This document shows, one piece after another, positions 24,963 to 32,891 of a DNA stretch of 36,532 nucleotides; positions within the stretch are counted from its first letter, which is position 1; every line of letters begins with the position of its first letter. Location of the stretch: assembly GCA_016794345.1 (NCBI GenBank), contig JAEUKE010000103.1, forward strand, positions 1 through 36,532, in the 5' to 3' direction. The stretch is from Myxococcales bacterium. Lineage in GTDB: Bacteria > Myxococcota_A > Polyangia > Polyangiales > Polyangiaceae. Made by a program: the position numbers and the translations under genes. Below the pieces are notes generated by a model. It saw only the letters and a list, made by a program, of their open reading frames with translations. It was not told where the DNA came from and did not search any database.

Positions 24963-26330
24963 TCATTTCTTCGTGCCCTCTGCCCCGCCAGCGACCGGCG
25001 GGCCCGGTCGGATCGCGCCCGGGTCTATCCCCGCCGCGTGTAGCCAGCGATAGAGCGTGTTGCGCGCGACCCCGAGCTCGCTCGCCAGCTCCTTCACGTT
25101 CCCGTCGAGGGCGGCGAGTCGTTTGATCAGGTAGGGACCATCCGGCCTCCGCTTCTTGTAGATGGCGGGGTCCACGTTGCTCACCTCGAGCTGCTCGCGT
25201 GGCGCGCTCCGCTCCTCGAGCTGCTGGCGGACGCGGGCCGACAGGCCGAGCACGGCTCCCTCGGACTCGAGACACGCGTTCTCCACGATGGCCCGAAGGC
25301 CACGGACGTTATCGGGCCAATCACACAAAAGGAGCGCCACGCCCAAGGACCGCTCGATCTTCGCCGAGGTGCCGAGCTTCTCGGTGGCCACGCGCAGCGC
25401 GATCGGGATGATGTCCTCCCGCCGGGTCCGGAGCGGCGGCACGTCGATCACCCAGCGCCTGAGCCGGGCGAGCAGATCTTCGCGGAAGGCGCCCGAGGCC
25501 ACGGCCGCGTCGAGCCGGACGTGGCTCGCCGCGGTGAAACGCGCATCGGAGCGCTTGAGCTGGCTGCTGCCGACCGGTCGGTACTCGCGATCTTGCAGGA
25601 GGCGCAGGAGGCTCACCTGGAGCTGCGGGCTCGCGTCGCCGATCTCGTCGAGGAACAGGGTGCCGGCGTTCGCCGCCTCCACAAGGCCCGTGCGGTCTTT
25701 GCCGGCTCCGGAGAACGCGCCTGCGACGTGACCGAAGAGCTCGCTCGCGAGGACGCCGTCCGGCAGGCCACCGCAGTTGATCGCCACGAACGCGCCGCGC
25801 CTCTCGCTGAGCTCGTGGAGCCGGCGCGCGACGACTTCCTTGCCGACGCCGGTCTCGCCCCGCACGAGGACCGTCGCGTCTTCCCGCGCGACGCTCCGGA
25901 TGTCCTCGATGAGGCGCGCGAGGGCGAACGACACCCCGGCGAGGAGCGGGTCGTTCGGCGGCGCAAACGAGCGCGGCGCGAAGCCCACCACAAACGCGAG
26001 CGATCCCACGGCGAGGACGTCCCCGTCTCGCATGGTCGCCGCCTCCACGCGGTCGCCGCCGACGAAGGTGCCGTTCCGGCTGCCCAGATCGCGCACGCTC
26101 ACGACCGAGCCTCGCGCCTCGATGGCGACGTGCTGGCGCGAGAGCAGATCGTCGTCGAGCACACCTACGCCCATCACGCCGGCGCCTCGACCGATGACCA
26201 CGACCTCCTCGAGCGCACACCGAGCGCCGATGCGCCGGGTGTCGGGGTGGTAGACGAGCGTCAAGGTCGGGACGAGCGCGATTCCGCTGTGCCCATGCAC
26301 CTGGAGGGGATCAGGAGCCGTTTCGTCCAT
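24963..26330 (-). CDS. FHA-domain sigma-54-dependent transcriptional activator
   Basis: 455 residues from ATG 26330. Residues 24-116 are an FHA phosphothreonine-binding domain (VVVIGRGA, SRQHVAIEA, LGSRNGTFVGG). The AAA+ domain (about 130-360) has Walker A GETGVGKE at 158-165 and Walker B LFLDEIGD at 225-232. The sigma-54 contact loop at 204-209 is GAFSGA, with Ser in place of the usual Thr of GAFTGA. A Fis-type helix-turn-helix closes the protein (NVKELASELGVARNTLYRWLH). This is a common myxobacterial design in which a kinase signal is read by the FHA domain instead of a response-regulator receiver. It lies upstream of the sigma-54 promoter of VgrG module 2 and probably controls it, and perhaps module 1 as well. 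Thr to Ser in the loop often retains activity. Confidence 0.95.
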   Translation of the reverse strand: MDETAPDPLQVHGHSGIALVPTLTLVYHPDTRRIGARCALEEVVVIGRGAGVMGVGVLDDDLLSRQHVAIEARGSVVSVRDLGSRNGTFVGGDRVEAATMRDGDVLAVGSLAFVVGFAPRSFAPPNDPLLAGVSFALARLIEDIRSVAREDATVLVRGETGVGKEVVARRLHELSERRGAFVAINCGGLPDGVLASELFGHVAGAFSGAGKDRTGLVEAANAGTLFLDEIGDASPQLQVSLLRLLQDREYRPVGSSQLKRSDARFTAASHVRLDAAVASGAFREDLLARLRRWVIDVPPLRTRREDIIPIALRVATEKLGTSAKIERSLGVALLLCDWPDNVRGLRAIVENACLESEGAVLGLSARVRQQLEERSAPREQLEVSNVDPAIYKKRRPDGPYLIKRLAALDGNVKELASELGVARNTLYRWLHAAGIDPGAIRPGPPVAGGAEGTKK

Positions 26331-26481
26331 GAAGCCGAGAGGGGGGTAGCACGATCTTACGTGAGGCCGTTCCGTGTCCCACGACTGTTCAATCTGGAGC
26401 ACGAAGGAACACTCGGGACCCCGGAAACCCCGGGAATCACGGGGAGAGGGGCCGGCACGACCTTTGACATGCGCGGGGTCG

Positions 26482-27726
26482 ATGGACGAGCCCCTGCTGC
26501 CTGCCGTGGCTGCTGGCGACGAACGTGCGCTGCGCCTCTTCCTGGCCCGCCACCGGGTCCCGGTACGCGCGCTTGCTCGTCGTCTGGGATGCGACGATAT
26601 CGACGACGCGCTCCAGGATATCTTCGTCGAGCTCTGGCGCAACGCCCACCGCTTCGACGGCAGGGCGAGCGAGCGCGCCTTCGTCATGGCCGTGGCGCGC
26701 CGACGGATGGTGGATCGCTGGCGCAAGCGGCGCCGCGCGCAGGTGGAACAGCCGATCGAGGATCTCCCGCTCGCGTCGACGGCGTTGGAGCAGATGGAGG
26801 CGTGCGCCGAGCTTGCGCTGGCGGCCGACGCCCTCGCCGCGCTGCGCCCCGAGCGGCACGCGGCGCTGATGCTCACGGCCTACGGCGGCCTCTCGCACCA
26901 GGAGGTCGCCGAGACGCTCGGCGTTCCGCTCGGGACAGCGAAGACCCACCTTCACCGCGCCGTCCTGGAGGTGCAGTCACGTCGAGCCGGTCGCGGAGGG
27001 AGCGGCCCCGACGACCTTGCCCGGCGACCAGATGGCAAACAGGTACACGGTCAGGATCAGGTTCGCGCCGGCGAGCACCCAAGGGCCGACGTCGCGAAAC
27101 GCGGCCGCGACCAGCGCGCCCAGCCAGTAGACGGGCGCGAGCGGCCAGAGGCGGCGCTCCGCCGTGTAGGCGAGCACCGCGGTGATGGCGCCGAAGCTCA
27201 CCATGCCCTGCGCGAGCTCGGAGCGGACCGGCAGGCCCCCCAGCTCGACGGCCAGGATGTGCACCATGTGGGCGCAGAACCCGGCGAGCATGGAGACCAG
27301 AAAGCGGCGGTTGATCGTCGTCTGGGCGAGCGATTCCCGCGCGCCGTACCAGACACCGCTCGCGATGGCGAGGAGCGTGGCGGGGCCGAGGTAATGAACC
27401 CAAGCGGGCGTCGTGGTCGGATCCACGACGTCCGCGAGGAGCGGCGCGACGGTCCACAAGAGGCCCATCAACCCGAGCGCGGCGCGCCGCGCGCCCCGCC
27501 CCACGCCGGGATCGTTCTCACGCCTCATGCTCTCGATCTCGGCGCGCCGCTGCTCCTCCTGCCGCTCTGCCCGTTCGATGCGGAGGAGGAGCTCCGGCGC
27601 GGGGCTCGGGTGCTCGGCGACGAGGGCGCTCGCCGCTCCGATCTCGCCGCGCGCCAGAAGGTGAAGCGCCATGTGGTGAAGAAGGTCGCCGAGCGCCAGC
27701 TGCGCGCGCTCGTTGCCCGGCCATAA
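26482..27726 (+). CDS. ECF-type sigma factor, open frame continuing antisense to a kinase gene
   Basis: The ATG at 26482 begins MDEPLLPAVAAGDERALRLF. Sigma region 2 (DDIDDALQDIFVELWRNAH, then AFVMAVARRRMVDRWRKRR) and region 4 (LRPERHAALMLTAYGGLSHQ to LGTAKTHLHRAV) are complete by about residue 165 (26976). After that no stop occurs until 27726, giving 414 residues in total, but this Arg/Gly/Pro-rich tail is entirely antisense to the 3' end of the converging kinase gene and does not look like protein. Either the tail is really made, or a small sequence error hides a stop near 26980. The sigma factor itself is sound; the end is doubtful. It is divergent from the FHA activator, with 151 bases between; I see no clear promoter there. 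Confidence 0.75.
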   Translation: MDEPLLPAVAAGDERALRLFLARHRVPVRALARRLGCDDIDDALQDIFVELWRNAHRFDGRASERAFVMAVARRRMVDRWRKRRRAQVEQPIEDLPLASTALEQMEACAELALAADALAALRPERHAALMLTAYGGLSHQEVAETLGVPLGTAKTHLHRAVLEVQSRRAGRGGSGPDDLARRPDGKQVHGQDQVRAGEHPRADVAKRGRDQRAQPVDGRERPEAALRRVGEHRGDGAEAHHALRELGADRQAPQLDGQDVHHVGAEPGEHGDQKAAVDRRLGERFPRAVPDTARDGEERGGAEVMNPSGRRGRIHDVREERRDGPQEAHQPERGAPRAPPHAGIVLTPHALDLGAPLLLLPLCPFDAEEELRRGARVLGDEGARRSDLAARQKVKRHVVKKVAERQLRALVARP

Positions 27727-28905
27727 GCGCAGCGCCTGCTGGAGCGCGAACCTGCAGCCGCCAAAGAGCGCGTAGGTGTCGCCGGAGAGGACCTCCGTCG
27801 CGCCCTCGAGCGAAGCCCGCACCTCGGCGAGCTTCCCGAGCGCCTCGTCGACCATGGCCGTGGAGTCACGAGCGCGGAGCAAGCTCTTGAGCTCGAGCCG
27901 TAGCTCCTCCGCGCTCTCGTACCGATCCTCGGGCGCTCGCGCCATCGCCCGAGCGATGACGGCTTGCAGCTGGTCCGGCACGCCCGGAGGGAAGACCGGG
28001 CGACCGCGGCCGATGCTCGCCATTACAGCTTCGTCATTTTCTTTCGCGTGCGGCGCCTTCCCGGTCGCGATCCTGTAGAGCACGGCCCCGAGGAGGTAGA
28101 CGTCCGTCCGGCGATCGACGCGACCCGGCGAGGGGTCGAGCATCTCCGGCGCCATGTAAGACGGCGTGCCTGCCCCGCCCGATCCCTCGGTGGCGAGCGG
28201 GAGCCTGCCGGACGGATCGTCTTCCAGGCTGACCGCGATCCCCCAGTCGAGGAGGTACACCTCGCCGTAGTCTCCGATCATCACGTTGGACGGCTTCAGG
28301 TCCCGGTGGACGATGCCGCGGCTGTGCGCGAAGTGGATGACCCGGCAGAGCTGCATCAACGTCTCGACGTTGAAGACGAAGAGGTCGTCGGCGTGGAACC
28401 GTTCGCGAACGGCCTCCGCGTCGTCGATGACGCTGTCCCAGACGACCCCCTCGATCTTCCTCGAGAGGATGAGCGGGCCGACGTCCGGGTCGACGATCAC
28501 GTCGTGGACGGGGACGACGCTCGGGTGCTCGAGGGAGGCGGTCAGCCACGCCTCTCGGAGCAGGCGGACCTCTTCCTCCGGTCCGCGCGCCGCCCCGCGG
28601 AGCGACTTCACGACGACCGTCCGGCCGACGGAGCGCTGCACCGCCGCGCGGACCAGGCCCATCCCGCCCTCGCCGACGACGTCGCCCGTCTCGACTACCT
28701 CCGCCGCGCGACGCGGAGAGAGCGCACGCATCGCCTCGAGCGCCTCGGCTCGGCGTGACCGCGGCGCGTCGTCGTCGCGAGCCGGACGTGACGGGCGTGA
28801 CGAACGTGACGGCTGCACGAGATCGTCCGTGCGGGTGAGGTCCGGGGTCCTCTCGTCGCTCGCGGGCGGCTTCGTCGAGGCCATTGCGGCCGCTTCGTCT
28901 AGCAT
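26977..28905 (-). CDS. Ser/Thr protein kinase with C-terminal multi-helix membrane domain
   Basis: 642 residues if started at ATG 28905; ATG 28884 (MASTKPPAS) is equally possible, neither having a clear ribosome site. After a Ser/Arg/Pro-rich N-terminus the kinase domain spans about 72-340: VGEGGMGLVRAAV loop, Lys100 in VVVKSL, VHRDLKPSNVM at 199-209, AGTPSYMAPEM. The metal-binding motif is DWG (220-222) instead of DFG, a variant seen in many myxobacterial kinases and compatible with activity. A helical, TPR-like stretch (about 370-480) follows, then about six transmembrane helices to the end. This layout differs from the kinase near 10 kb, which has one helix and an external domain. It may phosphorylate a protein read by the FHA activator encoded nearby; that is inference. 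Confidence 0.92.
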   Translation of the reverse strand: MLDEAAAMASTKPPASDERTPDLTRTDDLVQPSRSSRPSRPARDDDAPRSRRAEALEAMRALSPRRAAEVVETGDVVGEGGMGLVRAAVQRSVGRTVVVKSLRGAARGPEEEVRLLREAWLTASLEHPSVVPVHDVIVDPDVGPLILSRKIEGVVWDSVIDDAEAVRERFHADDLFVFNVETLMQLCRVIHFAHSRGIVHRDLKPSNVMIGDYGEVYLLDWGIAVSLEDDPSGRLPLATEGSGGAGTPSYMAPEMLDPSPGRVDRRTDVYLLGAVLYRIATGKAPHAKENDEAVMASIGRGRPVFPPGVPDQLQAVIARAMARAPEDRYESAEELRLELKSLLRARDSTAMVDEALGKLAEVRASLEGATEVLSGDTYALFGGCRFALQQALRLWPGNERAQLALGDLLHHMALHLLARGEIGAASALVAEHPSPAPELLLRIERAERQEEQRRAEIESMRRENDPGVGRGARRAALGLMGLLWTVAPLLADVVDPTTTPAWVHYLGPATLLAIASGVWYGARESLAQTTINRRFLVSMLAGFCAHMVHILAVELGGLPVRSELAQGMVSFGAITAVLAYTAERRLWPLAPVYWLGALVAAAFRDVGPWVLAGANLILTVYLFAIWSPGKVVGAAPSATGST

Positions 28906-28943
28906 TTCGAGGCACGCCAGCCCAGCGCCAGGGCACACTTCGA

Positions 28944-28959
28944 GTGCAGGAGCTTGCAC
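28944..28959. promoter_or_regulatory. Imperfect 16-base dyad in a divergent promoter region
   Basis: GTGCA-GGAGCT-TGCAC has five-base arms around a six-base centre. It lies 39 bases before the kinase start and about 70 before the IgGFc-binding-like lipoprotein gene, the right place for an operator. No regulator can be assigned to it. Confidence 0.3.
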
Positions 28960-29029
28960 AACCCCCGGCTCGCTTTGGGCGAGAACGCGGGCAATTGTCG
29001 GGGCATGTGCGTTGCTATCGCGCGGGCCC

Positions 29030-30772
29030 ATGCACAAGCCGTACTCGCTCCTTGCTCTGCTCCTCCTGGCCTGCGAGGCCGGCGTCGAAGACGGCGCGGG
29101 CGGCGGGGGCGGCTCGCCGTCCGGTGTAACCGACGGCTCTGGCAGTGGCTTCGGGGGCGAAGCCCAGTCATTCGGCGGCGGGTCCGGCGAGTGCACGAAC
29201 CACTGCACGGCCGATCTGAAGGCCTTCGTCGATTGCGACGGAAACGTCATCTCCGAGTGCCCCGACGGGCTCGGCTGTGCGCCCGGAGGCGCCTGCGTCG
29301 AGGCGTGTGAGGCGGCGGCCGCCAACCAGAGCACGATCGGCTGCGACTTCTACAGCGTGACGCCGCCCGTCGTGTTCGGATCACGCGGCGGCTGCTTCGC
29401 CGCGATGATCGCGAACACCTGGTCGACCCCGGTCGCGATCGGGCTCGAATACGGCGGCATGACGCTCGACGCGGCGGCGCACACGTTTGTCCCCGTGGGC
29501 CAGGGGCCGAGCCTCACGTATCAGCCGCTCGAGGGCGGCATGCTCGCGCCGGGCCAGCTGGGCGTCGTCATGCTCTCGCACTACAACGCCGGCTTCGAGC
29601 CCTACCAGGTCGACTGCCCCGCGGCGCCCGCGGTGGTCGGCGACACGCAGCTCGACGCGACGGGCGTCGGCTCCTCGTTCCACATCACCGCCTCTGCCCC
29701 GGTCGTCGCGTACGACGTCTACCCTTGGGGCGGCGCGGCCAGCTACGCGACGAGCGCGACGCTGCTCCTCCCCACCCCGTCGTGGGGAACGAACGTCGTC
29801 ACCGCCGACGCTTGGGACGCGCAGAACGGGCAGCCGTTCACGCAGATCATCGCCGCTGAAGACAACACGACCGTCACGATCGCGCCCACCAATGGGATCG
29901 CAGCGGGCGGGGGCTTGCCCGCCATCGGCGCCAACTCGGTCGGGAGCTTCACGTTGCAGCGAGGCCAGGTCGCCCAGCTCCTGCAGAACGATCGGCTCGC
30001 CGGCAGCGCGCTCTCGGCGGACAAGCCCATCAGCGTCTGGGGCGGCTCGAGCTGCATGAACATCCCCACCGGGATGGATGCGTGCGACGCGGCCCACCAG
30101 CAGCTCCTCCCCGTCAGCGCGACCGGCAGCAGCTACGTGGCGGCCCGCTATCCGTCGCGAGGCGGCGACGACAACGCCCCGTACACGTTCATCGGCCTGG
30201 TGGACGGCACCACGCTGACCTACGACCCACCCGTCCCGGGCGCGCCCACGACGCTGGAGTCGGGGCAGCTCGTCGTGGTGACGACCAGCTCCGCGTTCTC
30301 CGTCACGAGCCAGGACGACGACCACCCGTTTTACCTCGCAGCGCACATGACCGGGGGCAGCACCAACGCCGACGGCCTGGGCGATCCCGAATACGTGAAC
30401 GTGGTCCCACCCTCGCAGTACCTGTCGAAGTACCTCTTCGTGACCGATCCGACGTACGCCTACACGACGCTCGTCCTCACGCGGACCAAGGCGCAGGACG
30501 GGCAGTTTCACCCTGTCTTTCTCGATTGCGTGGGCGAGGTCACGACCTTCGCTCCCGTCGGAGGTGCCGGCGGGGTCGAGGTCGCGCGTGTCCCGGTGGT
30601 GTCGGGTGGCTCCGCTGTCGGCGCGTGCCAGAACGGCGTCCACACGGCGGAGAGCGCCGCGCCGTTTGGCCTCACGGTCTGGGGCTACGACTCGTACGCG
30701 AGCTATGCCTATCCGGCGGGCATGGCGGTCGAGCCGATCAACACGGTCGTCGTGCCGCCGGTGCCTCGCTGA
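29030..30772 (+). CDS. IgGFc-binding-protein-like surface lipoprotein
   Basis: 580 residues from ATG 29030, which starts a lipoprotein signal ending in LLLLAC. A Gly/Ser linker and a short Cys-containing segment (CTNHCTADLKAFVDC to GCAPGGACVEAC, about 60-100) come first. From FYSVTPPVVFGSRGGCFAA on, the sequence resembles the IgGFc-binding N-terminal domain: repeated strands such as FHITASAPVVAYDVYPWGG, AEDNTTVTIAPTNGI and ADKPISVWGGSSCMN. In animals this domain occurs in mucus proteins; in myxobacteria it is frequent on secreted proteins of unknown function, probably adhesive. No enzyme motif. The gene is divergent from the kinase gene and followed by a cytochrome-like lipoprotein gene. Confidence 0.9.
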   Translation: MHKPYSLLALLLLACEAGVEDGAGGGGGSPSGVTDGSGSGFGGEAQSFGGGSGECTNHCTADLKAFVDCDGNVISECPDGLGCAPGGACVEACEAAAANQSTIGCDFYSVTPPVVFGSRGGCFAAMIANTWSTPVAIGLEYGGMTLDAAAHTFVPVGQGPSLTYQPLEGGMLAPGQLGVVMLSHYNAGFEPYQVDCPAAPAVVGDTQLDATGVGSSFHITASAPVVAYDVYPWGGAASYATSATLLLPTPSWGTNVVTADAWDAQNGQPFTQIIAAEDNTTVTIAPTNGIAAGGGLPAIGANSVGSFTLQRGQVAQLLQNDRLAGSALSADKPISVWGGSSCMNIPTGMDACDAAHQQLLPVSATGSSYVAARYPSRGGDDNAPYTFIGLVDGTTLTYDPPVPGAPTTLESGQLVVVTTSSAFSVTSQDDDHPFYLAAHMTGGSTNADGLGDPEYVNVVPPSQYLSKYLFVTDPTYAYTTLVLTRTKAQDGQFHPVFLDCVGEVTTFAPVGGAGGVEVARVPVVSGGSAVGACQNGVHTAESAAPFGLTVWGYDSYASYAYPAGMAVEPINTVVVPPVPR

Positions 30773-30855
30773 CCGCCGGCGCCTACCGGCGCTTCTTCTT
30801 GTGTCTCTTGTCGGAACGCTCGAGACCGCGGTGAGCGCAGCGACACGGGGCAGCT

Positions 30856-31395
30856 ATGCTCTCCTTCAGATCCGTGTCGATGAGAAGTCGCGCCACGCCT
30901 CGGCGGCACCTCGGCTTTGTCGTGCCGCCCCTCCTCTCCCTGGGCATCACGATCGGCTGCGACGACGCGAGCCCACACGGATCCGGCGGGAGCGCGACAG
31001 GCGTCGGCACGACCAGCTCGGGCTCCTTCGGGCCCGGAACGACGGGTGGCGAGACCTGCCTGCCGAGCGCAGAGGGAGGCGCCGCACCCGCGCCGTGTGA
31101 CACCGACCATCCGCCGGTGAGCTACGCGACGGACGTCGCGCCTCTGCTGGCAGGGTGCGCCGGGGAGCTCTGCCACGGGCCCATCGCGGCGAAGGATCTC
31201 GTGGGTGTTCCGTCTTCCGAGTGCGGCGACCAGCTTCTCGTCGAGGTGGGCCACCCGGAGTCGAGCTATCTCGTCTCGAAGCTTCGCGGCCAGCGGATGT
31301 GTTGCGGCGAACGGATGCCACCCAACGCGCCGCCCCTCTCCGACTCCGCCACGGCCGCGATCGTCGCCTGGATCTGCCAGGGCGCGCCGGACTGA
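30856..31395 (+). CDS. Small lipoprotein with cytochrome-c-like domain (CX4CH)
   Basis: 179 residues from ATG 30856; an ATG 24 bases later (MRSRATPRR) would give a more usual signal peptide. The signal ends in ITIGC (Cys35), then a Gly/Ser/Thr linker. From about residue 88 the sequence (VSYATDVAPLLAG-CAGELCH) looks like a small cytochrome c or Planctomycete-type cytochrome domain. The heme motif is CAGELCH at 101-107, that is CX4CH and not CXXCH, as in some multiheme cytochromes. A GERMPP segment with Met154 fits the usual distal heme ligand. Other Cys residues (Cys149, Cys150, Cys174) may form disulfides. Likely an exported, anchored electron carrier, but heme binding is not certain. It ends 30 bases before the quinone oxidoreductase gene. 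Confidence 0.8.
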   Translation: MLSFRSVSMRSRATPRRHLGFVVPPLLSLGITIGCDDASPHGSGGSATGVGTTSSGSFGPGTTGGETCLPSAEGGAAPAPCDTDHPPVSYATDVAPLLAGCAGELCHGPIAAKDLVGVPSSECGDQLLVEVGHPESSYLVSKLRGQRMCCGERMPPNAPPLSDSATAAIVAWICQGAPD

Positions 31396-31425
31396 CGGGG
31401 AGAACTCCGGTAGGCTGGCGGCTCG

Positions 31426-32388
31426 ATGAAGGCGCTCCGCATCCACGAGATCGGCGGTCCCGAGGTGCTTCGTTACGAGGAGATGCCCGAGCCGCAGGTA
31501 GGCCCCGGGAAGGCGCTGATCGAGGTCCGCGCGGCCGGCTTGAACTTCGCGGACAGCCGCTTCATCCGCGGACAATATTTCGTGAGGCCCGAGCTGCCGG
31601 ATGTCCCGGGCATGGAAGCGGCGGGGACCGTCATCGCCGTCGGCCCGGAGGTCACGGGGCTCTCCCCTGGAGATCGCGTCATCGCGCTCGGACGGGCGGC
31701 GTTCGCGGAGCGGATGGTCGCGCGGGCCGACACCACGTACCCCATCCCCGCCGATCTCGACTTCGACCGCGCCGCAGCCCTCGGCATCCAGGGGCTCTCC
31801 GCGCACCACCTCCTGTTTCTTGTCGGAAGGCTCGCCCCGGGCGAGAGCGTCTGGATCCAGGCCGCAGGCGGCGGCGTGGGTACGATCGCGGTTCAGCTCG
31901 CCAAGCGCGCCGGAGCCACGGTCGTCGCCAGCGCCGGCAAGGAGAAACATGCCCTCCTCTCCGAGCTCGGCGCCGACTACGTCTTCGACTCGCGTGACGA
32001 CGTCCTGCGGCAGATCAAGGGCTCGATCGGGAGCGTCGACGTCGTCCTCGAGATGATCGGCGGCACCGAGCAGTACAAGAAGAGCCTCGCTGCGCTCCGG
32101 TCGCGCGGGCGGGTGGTGGTCTACGGCGCGGCGAGCGGCGATACGCGCGGCACGTTCGAGCCCATCGGGCTCATGGGAAAGAACCTCTCTTTCTCCGGTT
32201 ATCACCTCACGCCGCTGCTCGCGGAGCGCGAGCTCTGCGCTCCACCGCTCGCGGCCATGTGTGATCTCGCGGCGAGCGGCGGCCTGCGCATCGTGGTCGG
32301 CGGGAAGTACCCCATGGCTGACGGAGCCTGCGCGTTCTCTCACCTCGAGAGCCGCACCTCGGCGGGGAAGCTCGTCCTCTTGCCATGA
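31426..32388 (+). CDS. NADPH:quinone oxidoreductase, zinc-free MDR family
   Basis: 320 residues from ATG 31426. The start MKALRIHEIGGPEVLRYEE and the RAAGLNFADSRFIRG segment are typical of quinone oxidoreductases of the medium-chain dehydrogenase/reductase superfamily. The nucleotide-binding motif is AAGGGVGTIAVQLAKRAGA near residue 148. No structural zinc Cys cluster is present, so it belongs to the zinc-independent Qor-like group that transfers hydride from NADPH to quinones or enones. Length fits the family (about 325). Its stop overlaps the start of the YkgJ-like gene (ATGA), and this gene in turn overlaps the acyltransferase gene, so the three form an operon. Confidence 0.94.
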   Translation: MKALRIHEIGGPEVLRYEEMPEPQVGPGKALIEVRAAGLNFADSRFIRGQYFVRPELPDVPGMEAAGTVIAVGPEVTGLSPGDRVIALGRAAFAERMVARADTTYPIPADLDFDRAAALGIQGLSAHHLLFLVGRLAPGESVWIQAAGGGVGTIAVQLAKRAGATVVASAGKEKHALLSELGADYVFDSRDDVLRQIKGSIGSVDVVLEMIGGTEQYKKSLAALRSRGRVVVYGAASGDTRGTFEPIGLMGKNLSFSGYHLTPLLAERELCAPPLAAMCDLAASGGLRIVVGGKYPMADGACAFSHLESRTSAGKLVLLP

Positions 32389-32891
32389 CCGCGCCGCCTT
32401 CGAAGACGCCGCTGCCCATCCTCGACGAGCGCATCGCGGAGCGCGCGGCGGCCATTCGACGCGAGCACCCGTATTGGCCCTGCAAGAGCGGCTGCGATCT
32501 CTGCTGCCGCTCGCTCCCCCACCTGCCAACCCTGACGCAGCCAGAGTGGGCGCGCCTCGCGCAGGCCATCGATGCCTTGGCGGCCGAGGTCCGCGAGGCG
32601 GTTCGCCGGCGGACTCGAGAGGTCGCCGCGCGTCCACCGATCACCTGTCCCCTCCTCGACCAGCGAGACGGGAGGTGCCTCGTCTACGAGGCGCGCCCCA
32701 TCGCGTGCCGCACCTACGGCTATTACACCGAACGCGACGCCGGTCTCCATTGTGGGATCGTCTCCCGTGCAATCGAGGAGCACGGCGACGCCGAGCGCGT
32801 CGTCTGGGGAAACGGCGAGTCGATCGCGACGACGATGCGCCAAGAAGGTGAGCCGCAATCGCTCTCCTTCTGGATGTTCGAGGGCTCATGA
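32385..32891 (+). CDS. YkgJ-family Cys-cluster protein
   Basis: 168 residues from ATG 32385, overlapping the qor stop. The Cys pattern WPCKSGCDLCCRSLP (about 31-45), then CPLLD...GRCLVYEARPIACRTYGYY (about 87-115) and a final HCG, is the signature of the YkgJ/UPF0153 (CxxCxxCC) family, thought to bind zinc or an iron-sulfur cluster. No membrane segment, so cytoplasmic. Function of the family is not established. It overlaps the following acyltransferase gene (ATGA at 32888). Confidence 0.92.
   Translation: MTAPPSKTPLPILDERIAERAAAIRREHPYWPCKSGCDLCCRSLPHLPTLTQPEWARLAQAIDALAAEVREAVRRRTREVAARPPITCPLLDQRDGRCLVYEARPIACRTYGYYTERDAGLHCGIVSRAIEEHGDAERVVWGNGESIATTMRQEGEPQSLSFWMFEGS

Noticed and set aside
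28906..28930. Possible sigma-54 promoter before the kinase gene (GG-N10-GC)
   Set aside because: TGGCGC-N5-TGGC has two mismatches at important positions; in DNA this GC-rich such a match is expected by chance.
29381..30643. 420-residue minus-strand open frame
   Set aside because: Antisense of the IgGFc-binding-like lipoprotein gene.
30709..32637. 642-residue minus-strand open frame
   Set aside because: Covers three well-recognised plus-strand genes (cytochrome-like lipoprotein, qor, ykgJ-like) and has no domain.
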